From positions 248,001 through 312,000 of the forward strand of contig NZ_JAEKMH010000003.1 of NCBI RefSeq assembly GCF_016411825.1: a DNA stretch of 64,000 bases, read 5' to 3'. Below the pieces are notes generated by a model. That model saw only the letters and a list, made by a program, of their open reading frames with translations. It was not told where the DNA came from and made no database searches. The stretch is from Devosia sediminis. Lineage in GTDB: Bacteria > Pseudomonadota > Alphaproteobacteria > Rhizobiales > Devosiaceae. Below, piece after piece: positions 50,909-60,754 of this stretch. Made by a program: the position numbers and the translations under genes. Within the stretch, counting starts at the first letter, position 1; every line of letters begins with the position of its first letter.

Positions 50909-51955
50909 GTGTCGCAGGAAGAAGGACCGCCCGCCACGCGCGGCAAGCGGGGCGTAAAGCCATCGGGCAAGCCCACGCTCAAGACCATCGCGCAGATGAC
51001 CGGGCTGGCCGTGACCACTATTTCGCGCGCTCTCAACAATGCGCCGGAACTGGCGCAGGACACGCGTGACCGGGTGCAGAAGATCGCTGCCGAGATCGGC
51101 TACCTGCCCGACCGTGCCGCTCTGCGCTTGAAGACCGGCCGCACCAATGTGATTGCGCTGATTCTGGAGCCCGACGAACAGATCTACGGGTTCGGCACCA
51201 ATCTCGTCACCGGCATTACCGAGGCGCTGCGCGATACCAGCTATCACCTGGTCATCACGCCTCTGTTCCGCAATGTGCAACCGATCGTGCCGATCCAGCA
51301 CATCGTGCGCAATCGCATGGCCGATGGGGTGATCTTCTCCAAGGCGGAGACCTTCGACGAGCGCATCCGCTTCCTCATCGACAACGACTTCCCCTTTGTC
51401 AGCCATGGGCGCAGCCAGTGGCCCGAGCCCCATCCCTATGCCGATTTCGACAACGAGGCCTATGCCTATGGCGCGACCTTGCGCCTGGCCGCCAAGGGAT
51501 GCCGCAAGGTGTCGATCATCCTGCCCGACAGCGCCCTGACCTATACCGATCACCTCAAGAAGGGCATCGAGCGGGCCGCGCAGGAAAGCGGCATCGCCTA
51601 TGAATTCGCCGCCGACGTTAACCTCGGCAGCGCCACCGATGCCATCCGCAACTATGTCATCAAGCGCTCCAAGCGCCCCGACCACCCCGATGGCTATGTC
51701 TGCGCTTCGGAAGTTTCGGCGCTGGCCGTGATCGGCGGCCTCACCGATGCCGGTCTGGATGTGGGCCGCACCGCCCATGTCGTCACCAAGCAGTCGACCT
51801 CGATGTTTGCCCAGTTCCAGCCGGGCGCCGAAACCGTGCACGAGGATTTCGTCGGCGCCGGTCGCAACCTCGGCGCCCTGCTGCTCCGCCGCATATCCGG
51901 GGAAACCGACAACCTGCATTTCATGCAAAGCCCGGTTTTCGACTGGAAGGATTGA
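50909..51955 (+). CDS. LacI family transcriptional regulator (348 aa)
   Basis: HTH KPTLKTIAQMTGLAVTTISRALNNAPELAQDTRDRVQKIAAEIGYLPDRAALRLKTGRTN followed by a periplasmic-binding-like sugar domain. GTG at 50909 with GAGGGGA upstream. Sister in sequence to the LacI gene at 59725 (both share GYxPDRAxxRLxTGKTN). No flanking sugar genes on either side, so the regulon is unknown. Confidence 0.88.
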   Translation: MSQEEGPPATRGKRGVKPSGKPTLKTIAQMTGLAVTTISRALNNAPELAQDTRDRVQKIAAEIGYLPDRAALRLKTGRTNVIALILEPDEQIYGFGTNLVTGITEALRDTSYHLVITPLFRNVQPIVPIQHIVRNRMADGVIFSKAETFDERIRFLIDNDFPFVSHGRSQWPEPHPYADFDNEAYAYGATLRLAAKGCRKVSIILPDSALTYTDHLKKGIERAAQESGIAYEFAADVNLGSATDAIRNYVIKRSKRPDHPDGYVCASEVSALAVIGGLTDAGLDVGRTAHVVTKQSTSMFAQFQPGAETVHEDFVGAGRNLGALLLRRISGETDNLHFMQSPVFDWKD

Positions 51956-51984
51956 GGCCCGACAACCTCAAAAAGTACTGCGCC

Positions 51985-52067
51985 GCCCTCGGGCCTGACC
52001 CGAGGGCCGCTGCCCACCAGCACATTGTGGATGTTCTGAACGGTCCTCGGGTCAAGCCCGAGGACGG
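51985..52067. repeat. Type C intergenic two-hairpin repeat
   Basis: CCCTCGGGCCTGACCCGAGGG and, 45 bases on, CCTCGGGTCAAGCCCGAGG. Similar plan to the type B copies but different stems. It lies between convergent LacI and uup. Confidence 0.65.
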
Positions 52068-52098
52068 GCCGGTGGTTTTGTTCCGTCTGCGGACCGGC

Positions 52099-53916
52099 TT
52101 AGGAGCCCTCCAGCTCCTCGCGCAGCATCTCCAGCTCCAGCCACTGTTCTTCGGCTGCTGCCTTCTTGGCGGTCGCCGCTTCCAGCGCCTTGGACTTGGC
52201 GGCAAAGCCGTTCGGGTCCTTGCTGTAGAGGTCGGGCGCAGCAAGAGCCTTGTTGAGCGTGACGATCTCGGCGTCCAGCTTCTCGATATCCTTGGGCAGG
52301 GTTTCGAGCGCGTGCTTTTCCTTGAAGCTCAGCTTGCGCTTGCCCGCTGACGGCGCGGCCGCCAGGGGCTCGCTCCGGGGTTTGTCGGCCTTGACGGTCT
52401 TGTCGACGACCCGCGCCGTGACGCCCTGGCCGCGCTGTCTCACCATGTCCGAATAGCCGCCGGCATATTCGGTCCAGCGCCCATCGCCCTCGGCCATGAT
52501 GACGGAAGTGGCCACCCGGTCGAGGAAGTCGCGGTCGTGGCTCACCACCACCACCGTGCCGGCATAGTCCGAGACCATTTCCTCGAGCAGGTCGAGTGTT
52601 TCGAGGTCGAGGTCGTTGGTCGGCTCGTCGAGCACCAGGAAATTGCTGGGCAAAGCCAGCGCCCGTGCCAGCGCCACGCGGGCGCGTTCGCCGCCCGAGA
52701 GTTTGCCGATCGGGGTATTGGCCTGCTCGGGCGTGAACAGGAAATCCTTCATATAGCCAACGACGTGCTTGTTCTCGCCGTTGATCTTGAGCGTGTCGCT
52801 GCCCCCGCCCGTCAGCGCATCGCGGAGGCGCGTTTCCGGCTCGAGCCGCGCGCGGCCCTGGTCGAGCATGGCCAGTTCCAGCGCCGAGCCCAGCTTGATC
52901 GTGCCGGTGTCGGGTTCGAGCAGGCCCGTCAGCATCTTGATCAGCGTGGTCTTGCCCGCGCCATTGGGCCCGACGATCCCCACCCGGTCGCCGCGCAGCA
53001 CGCGGGTCGAAAAATCCTTGACCACGGTGCGCGGGCCGAAGCTCTTGGAGATGTTTTCCGCCTCGGCCACCAGCGCGCCCGAAGTCCGGCCCTCGGTCAC
53101 CGCCATGGCGACCGAACCGGTCACCTTGCGCTGCTCGCGCCGCTCCTGTCGCAAGCCGGCCAGCCGTTCGAGCCGGCCCACATTGCGCTTGCGCCGGGCC
53201 GTCACGCCATAGCGTAGCCAGTGTTCCTCGCGCACGATCTGCCGGTCGAGCTTGTGGCGGTCCTTTTCCTCCTGTTCCAGCACTTCGTCGCGCCAGCCCT
53301 CGAAGGCGCCAAAGCCCTTTTCGATGCGGCGGGTGACGCCGCGGTCGAGCCACACCGTGGAGCGGCTGAGATCGGAGAGGAAACGCCGGTCGTGACTGAT
53401 CAGCACCATGGCCGAGCGCATCTGATTGAGTTCGTCCTGCAGCCATTCGATGACCGGCAGGTCGAGATGGTTGGTCGGCTCGTCCAGCAGCAGCACGTCC
53501 GGCTGCGGTGCCAGCACACGCGCCAGCGCGGCGCGGCGGCCCTCGCCACCCGACAGCGTTGTCGGATTTTCCGCCCCGGTCAGCCCTAGCGCATTGAGCA
53601 GGTATTGCGCCCGATATGGGTCGTCGCCCGGCGCCAGGCCCGCTTCGACATAGGCCAGGGTCGTGGCATGGCCGGTCAAGTCAGGTTCCTGCGGCAGGTA
53701 GCGGATGGTGGCGCTCGGTTCGGCAAAGCGCTTGCCCCCGTCATGCTGCACGATGCCCGCCGCGATTTTGAGCAGCGTCGACTTGCCCGAGCCATTGCGG
53801 CCCACCAGGGAGATGCGCTGGCCGGGCGAAACGATCAGCTCCGCCGCCTCCAGCAGTTGCGTGCCGCCGAAGGTGAGCTGGATATCCTGCAGGGAAAGGA
53901 GAGGGGGCTGGGCCAT
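52099..53916 (-). CDS. uup: ABC-F ATPase, Uup-like (605 aa)
   Basis: Soluble twin-ATPase of the ABC-F family that acts on the ribosome or at DNA. Walker A GRNGSGKST and GPNGAGKTT; signatures LSGGEGRRAAL and LSGGERARVAL; Walker B VLLLDEPTNHLDL and FLVLDEPTNDLDL. A C-terminal charged coiled coil after residue 525 (KRKLSFKEKHALETLPKDIEKL) is the Uup hallmark. ATG 53916 (MAQPPLLSL). Confidence 0.92.
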   Translation of the reverse strand: MAQPPLLSLQDIQLTFGGTQLLEAAELIVSPGQRISLVGRNGSGKSTLLKIAAGIVQHDGGKRFAEPSATIRYLPQEPDLTGHATTLAYVEAGLAPGDDPYRAQYLLNALGLTGAENPTTLSGGEGRRAALARVLAPQPDVLLLDEPTNHLDLPVIEWLQDELNQMRSAMVLISHDRRFLSDLSRSTVWLDRGVTRRIEKGFGAFEGWRDEVLEQEEKDRHKLDRQIVREEHWLRYGVTARRKRNVGRLERLAGLRQERREQRKVTGSVAMAVTEGRTSGALVAEAENISKSFGPRTVVKDFSTRVLRGDRVGIVGPNGAGKTTLIKMLTGLLEPDTGTIKLGSALELAMLDQGRARLEPETRLRDALTGGGSDTLKINGENKHVVGYMKDFLFTPEQANTPIGKLSGGERARVALARALALPSNFLVLDEPTNDLDLETLDLLEEMVSDYAGTVVVVSHDRDFLDRVATSVIMAEGDGRWTEYAGGYSDMVRQRGQGVTARVVDKTVKADKPRSEPLAAAPSAGKRKLSFKEKHALETLPKDIEKLDAEIVTLNKALAAPDLYSKDPNGFAAKSKALEAATAKKAAAEEQWLELEMLREELEGS

Positions 53917-53972
53917 GACGGTTCCGGATGCGTTCGGCCGCTCTAGAGCATAGGGCAGGGGAGGGGGCAATG

Positions 53973-54010
53973 AAAAAGGCCGGTCAGGACGTTGAGGATC
54001 CTGGCCGGCC
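53973..54010 (-). terminator. Rho-independent terminator downstream of rirA
   Basis: GGCCGGCCAGGA-N9-TCCTGACCGGCC followed by T5 on the minus strand, about 143 bases after the rirA stop. The space between contains further structure (GGGGTC/GACCCC at 54070-54091). It ends the rirA transcript or a separate small RNA. Confidence 0.75.
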
Positions 54011-54152
54011 CGGGGAGACGGTAGCAGCAAGCCCCGTCGTGTTCTGGCGCTCGGACCCACAGGCCCCAAGGGGTCGCAGCGCCATGACCCCTATCAACCA
54101 CGTATAAACATGATAGTCAAACTCATAATTGAGTTTTTGAGTCAGATTTTGC

Positions 54153-54629
54153 TCAGGCGGCCGAAATCGCCGCGATGCTCTCATTCACCGCCTCGGCGGT
54201 GGTGATGCCCAGGCGTTCGCGGATCGAGCGCTTCTTGCTGGCGAGGTCGGCTATGGTGTGGCGGCTCAGCACCTCGAAGAAGGCGCCCAACGCCTCGCGC
54301 AGCGCGCCGTTGAGGTCGCATTCGCCGATCAGCGGGCAGTCCGCGCCATCCTCGAAGCACTCGGCCAGGGCGAAGTTTTCTTCGGTGAGGCGAATGGTGT
54401 CGAGCAGCGTAATGTCCTCGGCCTTCTTGCCCAGCTTGATGCCGCCATGGCGGCCGCGCACGGTCTGCAACAGGCCCGCTTCCACCAGCGGCTTGATCAG
54501 CTTGAACAGGAACAATTCCGAAATCCCGTAAGCCCGGGCGATCTCTGCAACCCGGCTCAACCCTGGCTCGTTGACTGCGCAATAGACCAGCGTGCGGATG
54601 GCATAGTTGGATTGGCGGGTAAGTCTCAC
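54153..54629 (-). CDS. rirA: Iron-responsive Rrf2 regulator RirA
   Basis: Fe-S dependent global iron repressor of Rhizobiales. N-terminus MRLTRQSNYAIRTLVYCAVNE, recognition region GISELFLFKLIKPLVEAGLLQTVRGRHGG, and cluster cysteines C91, C98 and C104 (ECFEDGADCPLIGECDLN). 158 aa. An ICE-like box lies upstream (54697-54713), so Irr probably sets its level; RirA in turn should act on uptake genes elsewhere. Confidence 0.92.
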   Translation of the reverse strand: MRLTRQSNYAIRTLVYCAVNEPGLSRVAEIARAYGISELFLFKLIKPLVEAGLLQTVRGRHGGIKLGKKAEDITLLDTIRLTEENFALAECFEDGADCPLIGECDLNGALREALGAFFEVLSRHTIADLASKKRSIRERLGITTAEAVNESIAAISAA

Positions 54630-54696
54630 GGGAAACCTTTCTGCGGCCTCGAACAGGTGCGAAATCAGCGTTACGCGCTTCTATCGCGTCCCGTAG

Positions 54697-54713
54697 CTTA
54701 TAACCATTCTAAA
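54697..54713. promoter_or_regulatory. ICE/Irr-like box before rirA
   Basis: Plus strand CTTATAACCATTCTAAA: perfect right half (TTCTAAA) and 5 of 7 in the left half of the ICE dyad seen before mbfA. Confidence 0.5.
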
Positions 54714-54822
54714 AAATGTCAATTAATCTTGAAAGCGGTCATCAGGTTTTTTGTGATCGTTGCCGATCTGGACACAGGTTTATGTTCCGCCTATGAACTT
54801 AATGGCTGGAGGAGGCTTCAAC

Positions 54823-55128
54823 TTGGACCAGACTGTCACCAGGGCGGCGCTGAGCGAGAGCGCCGCCGAGGCCACGGGTCTCTCGCGTTATGACATTGCC
54901 CAGATCGCCGATCGCATGTTCGAACTGATCGGCGAAGCCCTCAAGACCGGCGAAACCGTCAAGCTGACCGGCTTCGGCACGCTTGAAGTGCGCTCCCGCG
55001 CCGAACGGGTCGGGCGCAATCCGCGCACCGGCGACGAACATCGCATCGCGCCGCGCCAGACCGTGGTGTTCATTCCAAGCGCCCGCATGCGTGACGCGCT
55101 CGATCATCTGGCCTCCGAAAAGGCCTAG
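54823..55128 (+). CDS. HU/IHF family DNA-binding protein (101 aa)
   Basis: Bacterial histone-like protein. TVTRAALSESAAEATGLSRYD, VKLTGFGTLEVRSRAERVGRNPRTGDEHRIAPRQTVVFIPSARM; the GRNPRTG beta-arm is intact. It is closest to IHF alpha subunits. I favour the TTG at 54823, 8 bases after GGAGGAGG; the ATGs at 54793 and 54802 overlap that ribosome-binding site. Confidence 0.85.
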   Translation: MDQTVTRAALSESAAEATGLSRYDIAQIADRMFELIGEALKTGETVKLTGFGTLEVRSRAERVGRNPRTGDEHRIAPRQTVVFIPSARMRDALDHLASEKA

Positions 55129-55144
55129 ACGGTTCGTATCCGGG

Positions 55145-56326
55145 TCAGAAATAGCGCCTGAACAGCGGCAGTTCCGCAGCCCCAATGGCGGGTGCCAGCC
55201 CGCCAAGCTGGCCGGCAATGACGCGTGGCGCGCCATGGGGCCGGCTGGGCAGGCGCGCCATCTCGGCTTCGACCAGCCCCGCCAATCTGGCGCTGACGGC
55301 CGGTGCCAGCACCGTGTCGATGATCACCAACGGCTGTTCCACCACCGTATTGGCGTTGAACAGGACCTGCGCCAGCGCCTGCGCCGTCGTGTTCATCCAC
55401 CCGGCGGCCCCGGCGAGATCGGGGTCGAGATCACGCGCCGGCATGGCCCCGGCATCATGACCGGCCGCGTCGAGACTGTTGCGCAGCGCCCAGATCGACG
55501 CGATCCGATGCGCCAGTTGCGGCCTGCCCCCTGCAGGGTTGACCAGCATGGCGCCCAGTTCGGCGGCATTGCCCGTCGGCCCCTCCCACAGCGCGCCATC
55601 CCCGACAATGCCGGCGGCGATGAAGTGCGAGACCAGGACATAGATGATATTGGCCGGGCGCGGCGGCGCCAGGGCGATCAGTTCCGCCCAGCATCCGGCA
55701 TTGCCGTCATTGAGCCGGGTGATCGCAAGACCCGTGCGGGCCCCTAGTGCGGCGACGAGGTCCAGCTCCTGCCAGAGCGCGATCTGCTCCGCCGGCGCTC
55801 CCAGCGCGTCAAGCCCCGCGGCCAGGTCGCCGGGCATGGCGAGCCCGAGGTCCATGAGGCGTGCGCGCTGCTCCGGGCGCAAACCGCCGGTGAACTGCTC
55901 GATCACCGTGGCAATGGTGTCGACCAGCGTCGCCCCGTCGGGATAGGCATAGTCTACATGATGCCGCGCCAGGACCTGCGCATGCATGTTGAGCAGCACC
56001 ACGTCCATATGGCGCCAGCCCACCTCGATGCCGATGGCAAACCCGCCGTCGGGATCGAGCATGATCGGCGTGGCGGGCTGGCCGCGCCGGCCGCGCAGCA
56101 CCGGTCCGCGCAGGATCAGCCCTTCGCGCTCGAGGTCGACCAGGATGGCCGACACGGTCTGCGGCGCCAGCCCGGACAGGCGCGAAATCTCGGCATTGGA
56201 GACGCCGGCGTTAAAGCCCACGACCGTCAGCACGGTTCGTTCGTTTGCCCGCCGCACGCCCACATGGCTGAGCCCACGCCGCCCCGATTCGAAGACATCG
56301 CGGGTCGGTTCGCCGATTTTGCTCAT
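55145..56326 (-). CDS. ROK family transcriptional regulator (393 aa)
   Basis: N-terminal winged helix (RTVLTVVGFNAGVSNAEISRLSGLAPQTVSAILVDLEREGLI) and a C-terminal ROK sugar-kinase-like domain. The ROK zinc Cys motif is not seen (only GCWAEL), so it may not bind zinc and has probably lost kinase activity. Follows the alpha-mannosidase gene by 64 bases on the same strand and may regulate it. Confidence 0.85.
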   Translation of the reverse strand: MSKIGEPTRDVFESGRRGLSHVGVRRANERTVLTVVGFNAGVSNAEISRLSGLAPQTVSAILVDLEREGLILRGPVLRGRRGQPATPIMLDPDGGFAIGIEVGWRHMDVVLLNMHAQVLARHHVDYAYPDGATLVDTIATVIEQFTGGLRPEQRARLMDLGLAMPGDLAAGLDALGAPAEQIALWQELDLVAALGARTGLAITRLNDGNAGCWAELIALAPPRPANIIYVLVSHFIAAGIVGDGALWEGPTGNAAELGAMLVNPAGGRPQLAHRIASIWALRNSLDAAGHDAGAMPARDLDPDLAGAAGWMNTTAQALAQVLFNANTVVEQPLVIIDTVLAPAVSARLAGLVEAEMARLPSRPHGAPRVIAGQLGGLAPAIGAAELPLFRRYF

Positions 56327-56390
56327 GTGTTTGACCCCAGCCCGTCGCGCCGCTGCGCGGGGGGAACGACGAAGGTTGCCTTTCGCTGCG

Positions 56391-59300
56391 CTAGAGTTCG
56401 ACGAGCAGCGTGACGATTTCGAATGGTCGCAGAGACAACAGAAGCGAATTGCCGTCAAGCACCAGCGGCGCCTCGATCTCCTCTTCCATGAGATTGGCAC
56501 GCCGTACCGACCTGACCGGCAGGCCGAAAGTCAGCCGCGCCTCCGCCCGCCGGTTGGCATGCTCGAACACCCGCAGGACCAGCGCGTCGGACGCCTCCGC
56601 CTTCTTGACCGTCTCGATGCTCACATTGGCCGCGTGCACCGCCACAAGCTCGAAACATGACAGCTTTTCGTCCACCGGCTCGCTCCGTCGCGCCGTCCCC
56701 ACCACCATGACCGGGTTGTTGAAGCGTTCGGCCGCCCGGTGCACCTCCCCGAGGTCGGTAACCCCTTGATGGATGAAGAGGCCATAGCGCAACCGGTGCT
56801 CGCCGCGATCGGCGTCCGGGCTGGGATAGTTCGGTCCGCGCACCAGCGTCAGCCGCACCATCTGCTCATGCGCATCGTAGCCATATTTGCAGTCGTTGAG
56901 CAGCGCGGCCCCGAAATCGGCCTCGCTCATGTCGACCCAGCGATGCATCGAGGCTTCGAACCGCGCCCGGTCCCAACTGGTATTGCGATGGGTCGGGCGC
57001 GTCACATGGCCGAACTGGATTTCGGATCGGACCTCCGAGGTGTTGAGGTCGAAGTCGAACTCGGCCTTCAGCACCTGCGCCCGTTCCTGCCACTCGATGA
57101 AGGTATCGAACTCGAGCTGCCGCTCGCCCGACGCCAGCGAGATCACCTGCACCACGCGCGATGCGCCATACGTGCGCTCCACCCTGATGGCGGCGCGATG
57201 CGGTCCGCTTTCCACCACCGAGATGCTGCTGGCCCTGTCGAGCTGCCAGAACTGTTCCTCGAAATAGGCGTCGATATCCCAGGCGTCCCATTCCATCGGC
57301 TTGTCTTCATAGGCAACCAGCCGATTGGCACGCCGGCCCGGCTTCAGCACCTGCCGGCCGCTGGTCTTGTCGAGGATGGCGCTGATCTCGCCCGACGCGT
57401 CGAACTCGACGCGCAGCAAGCGGTTTTCGAGATGCCCTTCCGAGACAAACAAGTCGGACGCCGTTGCCGGCCCCGCGGCGATCACCCGCGCATCGGCCCA
57501 GCCGAGTGCTGGCAGGGTATGCACCGGCGCCAGCCATTCCTCTGTCCCATCGGCCCGCATCGCTTTTTGCAGAACTGCACTGCCGTCACCGACCCGCAGC
57601 GCCGCGCCATCGAGGTCAGCGGCGTCGCCCAGGCTCACCAGTCGGTCCCGGCGCTGCGATGTGAAATTGATCAGTCGCACATGCCGTTCATCAAGAGGGT
57701 CCAGGGCCCTGGCCAGGTTTTGCCATGGTCCCTGTGCCGCCTCGCAGGCCGAAAAGATCCGTGCATAATCGGCGTCGCTATCGACATAGGCCTCCGGGAT
57801 CGAGGTCCCGGGCAGGATGTCGTGGAACTGGTTGATCAGGGCCAGCTCCCAGAATTCCCTCAATATCTCGGTGGGATAGGCATTCCCCGCCCGCACCTGC
57901 GCCATGGCGCCCAGATATTCCAGTTCGCGCAGGCGCCGCTCGGCCAACCGGTTCTTGGCCTTGTTTTTGGCCCAGGTGGTCAGCGTACCTCTATGATATT
58001 GCAGGTACAATTCGCCGTTCCAGGTCGGGAAACGCGTGGGGTCGGACTCCATCCGCGCACTCAAGCGGTCAAGGTAGGGCACGATGCCTTCGAGCTTCAC
58101 TTTGGGCGCGCCGGGAATGCCGCGCTCCAGCCGTGTCCCCCGCTCGATCATCGCTCGCGTCGGCCCGCCGCCGCCATCGCCATAGCCATAGGACATGATG
58201 ACTTCGCTGTTGGCGCGCTTGGGCTCGTAGCGCTTCCAGGCGCCCATGGTTTCGCTCACCGACAGGTCGCCATTATAGGTCGTATAGATGGCATCGCTTT
58301 CGAACCGCTGCGCGGTGATCAGCTGCGCCTTGGTCACCGTGCCGTCGATGCCGCGCCAGAAGAACGTGTCATAGGGATGCCTGTCGGTGTCATTCCAGCT
58401 CAGCTTCGAGGTGACGAAATAATCGAGGCCCGATTTCTCCATGATCTGCGGCAGGTTGGCTGAATAGCCGAAGGTATCAGGGAGCCACACGGTGCGCGGC
58501 GTCACTCCGAAATGCTCCTGGTGGAAGCGCCTGCCGCGCATGATCTGGCGCACGAGGCTCTCGCCCGAGGCGATGTTGACGTCGGGCTCCACCCACATAG
58601 CGCCCTCGATTTCGAACTGACCCGCCTTGACCCGTTCCAGCAGCCTTTCCCAGAGTTCCGGATAGTCTTGGCGGAGGAAATCAAACAGCACCGACTGGTT
58701 GTACATGAAGACGAATTGCGGGAATTCCTCCATCAGCCTCAGCACCGTGGCGAAGCTGCGCGCGGTCTTGTCCCGCGTATGGATCACCCGCCAGAGCCAG
58801 GCGACATCGAGATGGGTCGATCCCACGGCGCTGATCTGCGGCTGCACTTCGGTATCCACCAGCGCATAAATTTCCGCGGCAATGGCCTCGGCCTCCTCGA
58901 GGCTGTCCCATAGTCCCTCCGCATGGTGGTCGCGCCGGTCCAGCGCCCGCAGCGCCCGTTCGACCCGATCGAGAATGGCATGCCGCCTTGCGTCGCTCTG
59001 GTGCAGCCGCACGGCCACTTCGAGCGGCGTCATCAGGTCGTAGTAAAGGCTCTCGATCCGCCGGTTGCGGGTGAAGAAGTCGACCTCGAACCCCACCAGC
59101 GGCCGGTCGAAAAAGGTAAAGGCATCGACGACAACCACATGCCGGTTGCCCGGCACGGCCTCGGTCTCGATCACCAGCTCGGTATGATTGCCATCCAGCG
59201 CCTGGGCGATCCGCCCGTCGAGATAGACGAGGCATTGCGGGTCGGTCGAACCCGGCCGCTCCTGCCACTGGCTGGACACGCGCATCACGAAGGTCTTGCC

Positions 59301-59585
59301 GCGCGCCGTCTCGGGCACCACGACTTCGGCGGCAAACCAGCTATGATCCTGGCTTTTCGCCCAGACTGAATGGGCGTCGAACGCCTCCCAGCTTCGCCAG
59401 TCGGCTGCCAAAGCTTCGGCGGCGGTCATGCTCTCGCGCTGGATGCGCCAGGCAAAGGGCATGTCGGGGATCGGCGTCCTGATCTTGGCTTCGAGATCGG
59501 CGCAGAGCCGCAGCAGCTTGCCCTCGCGCTTCATGTCATCGACACCGAGGCCGAGCCGACCGGCCAATGGATTGAGATAGGTCAT
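56391..59585 (-). CDS. Alpha-mannosidase, GH38 (1064 aa)
   Basis: Retaining alpha-mannosidase acting on mannosides. N-terminal carbohydrate-binding-like part, then the GH38 catalytic (beta/alpha) barrel: AVGSTHLDVAWLWRV (metal His/Asp), AMWVEPDVNIASGESLVRQ, WLPDTFGYSANLPQIM, nucleophile Asp in SWNDTDRHPYDTFFW; C-terminal beta domains to residue 1064. No signal peptide, so intracellular. ATG 59585. Divergent from a LacI gene, with a perfect palindrome between. Confidence 0.92.
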   Translation of the reverse strand: MTYLNPLAGRLGLGVDDMKREGKLLRLCADLEAKIRTPIPDMPFAWRIQRESMTAAEALAADWRSWEAFDAHSVWAKSQDHSWFAAEVVVPETARGKTFVMRVSSQWQERPGSTDPQCLVYLDGRIAQALDGNHTELVIETEAVPGNRHVVVVDAFTFFDRPLVGFEVDFFTRNRRIESLYYDLMTPLEVAVRLHQSDARRHAILDRVERALRALDRRDHHAEGLWDSLEEAEAIAAEIYALVDTEVQPQISAVGSTHLDVAWLWRVIHTRDKTARSFATVLRLMEEFPQFVFMYNQSVLFDFLRQDYPELWERLLERVKAGQFEIEGAMWVEPDVNIASGESLVRQIMRGRRFHQEHFGVTPRTVWLPDTFGYSANLPQIMEKSGLDYFVTSKLSWNDTDRHPYDTFFWRGIDGTVTKAQLITAQRFESDAIYTTYNGDLSVSETMGAWKRYEPKRANSEVIMSYGYGDGGGGPTRAMIERGTRLERGIPGAPKVKLEGIVPYLDRLSARMESDPTRFPTWNGELYLQYHRGTLTTWAKNKAKNRLAERRLRELEYLGAMAQVRAGNAYPTEILREFWELALINQFHDILPGTSIPEAYVDSDADYARIFSACEAAQGPWQNLARALDPLDERHVRLINFTSQRRDRLVSLGDAADLDGAALRVGDGSAVLQKAMRADGTEEWLAPVHTLPALGWADARVIAAGPATASDLFVSEGHLENRLLRVEFDASGEISAILDKTSGRQVLKPGRRANRLVAYEDKPMEWDAWDIDAYFEEQFWQLDRASSISVVESGPHRAAIRVERTYGASRVVQVISLASGERQLEFDTFIEWQERAQVLKAEFDFDLNTSEVRSEIQFGHVTRPTHRNTSWDRARFEASMHRWVDMSEADFGAALLNDCKYGYDAHEQMVRLTLVRGPNYPSPDADRGEHRLRYGLFIHQGVTDLGEVHRAAERFNNPVMVVGTARRSEPVDEKLSCFELVAVHAANVSIETVKKAEASDALVLRVFEHANRRAEARLTFGLPVRSVRRANLMEEEIEAPLVLDGNSLLLSLRPFEIVTLLVEL

Positions 59586-59641
59586 GCCTTCATCCTCCCG
59601 GCGCATTGGACAGCGCCTTTGGTCGCAAGCTAGAGGTGAAG

Positions 59642-59655
59642 TTGCAACGTTGCAA
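59642..59655. promoter_or_regulatory. Probable LacI-type operator
   Basis: TTGCAACGTTGCAA, a perfect 14-base palindrome with a central CG as in many LacI-family sites, midway between the divergent alpha-mannosidase and LacI starts. Confidence 0.65.
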
Positions 59656-59724
59656 TGACGATACGGATTGCGCTCTTCCCCTGGGCCTGTTTCACGCTAC
59701 AAGAAGGGCTCATGGAGCACATTG

Positions 59725-60747
59725 ATGCAGGATCGTGACGACCCGCCGGGGCGACCGACGCTCAGGACCATCGCCGAGATGACCGGCCTCAGCCTGTCGA
59801 CCGTGTCGCTTTCCCTACGCGGCGGCGCCTCGCTCAAGCAGGAAACCCGCGACCGGGTGGCCGAAGCCGCCCGGCAGGTGGGCTATGTCCCCGACCGCGC
59901 TGGCGTGCGCCTCCGCACCGGCAAGACCAATGTCCTGACGCTGATCCTCCATGGCGGCGACGACTCCATCGACTTTGCCCGGCAGATGATCCAGGGCATC
60001 GGCAAGGCCCTGTCGGGCACCCAGTACCATCTCAACGTCACGCCCGAATTCGGCGCCAATGGTGGCGTCGCGGCCGTCCGCTACGTGCTCGACAACCGCG
60101 CGGCCGACGGGGTTATCATCACCCACACCACGCCCGATGACCCGCGCGTCGCGGTCCTTTCCGAGGCGGGCTTTCCCTTCGTCACGCATGGCCGCACCGC
60201 CCATGCGGTGCCGCATCCCTTTCATGACTTCCATTCCGAAATCTTTGCCGAGACGGCTTTGGACCGCTTGGCCGACAAGGGCTGCCGGCGGGTCATGCTG
60301 TTTATCGGCAATCCGGGCATCACCAACTTCGCCAATATCGCCAATGCCTTCCGCGCGGCAGCGCGGCGCCGCGACGTTGCGGCCGAAATCCTCGATGTCG
60401 GTGACACCAGGCGCACGCCTGATGAGGTGCGCGTGCTCGGCGCTGAACTCGCCCAACGCGCCGACCGGCCTGATGGCATCATCACCGACAACGAAATCCG
60501 CACCATCGCCCTCCTCGCCGGCATGCAGAGCGCCGGCCTTGCCCCGGGGCAGGGCGTGGAACTGGTCTACAAACAGACCTCGGGCATCCTCCCCGCCTTC
60601 TTTCCCGATCTCGATTCCATCGAGGAGGATGTTACCGCTGCCGGCGCCGAACTGACCCGGCTGCTGCTCGGGCGGATCGATGGGGCGCCCGCAGACGAAC
60701 TACAGACGCTGGCCGAGCCGGTGCTGCATTGGCGCAGTGGCCCCTGA
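59725..60747 (+). CDS. LacI family transcriptional regulator (340 aa)
   Basis: HTH RPTLRTIAEMTGLSLSTVSLSLRGGASLKQETRDRVAEAARQVGYVPDRAGVRLRTGKTN; sugar-binding domain follows. ATG 59725 (MQDRDDPPG). It probably binds the 59642 palindrome and represses the mannosidase-ROK operon and itself. Paralogue of the LacI gene at 50909. Confidence 0.9.
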   Translation: MQDRDDPPGRPTLRTIAEMTGLSLSTVSLSLRGGASLKQETRDRVAEAARQVGYVPDRAGVRLRTGKTNVLTLILHGGDDSIDFARQMIQGIGKALSGTQYHLNVTPEFGANGGVAAVRYVLDNRAADGVIITHTTPDDPRVAVLSEAGFPFVTHGRTAHAVPHPFHDFHSEIFAETALDRLADKGCRRVMLFIGNPGITNFANIANAFRAAARRRDVAAEILDVGDTRRTPDEVRVLGAELAQRADRPDGIITDNEIRTIALLAGMQSAGLAPGQGVELVYKQTSGILPAFFPDLDSIEEDVTAAGAELTRLLLGRIDGAPADELQTLAEPVLHWRSGP

Positions 60748-60754
60748 TCGCATC

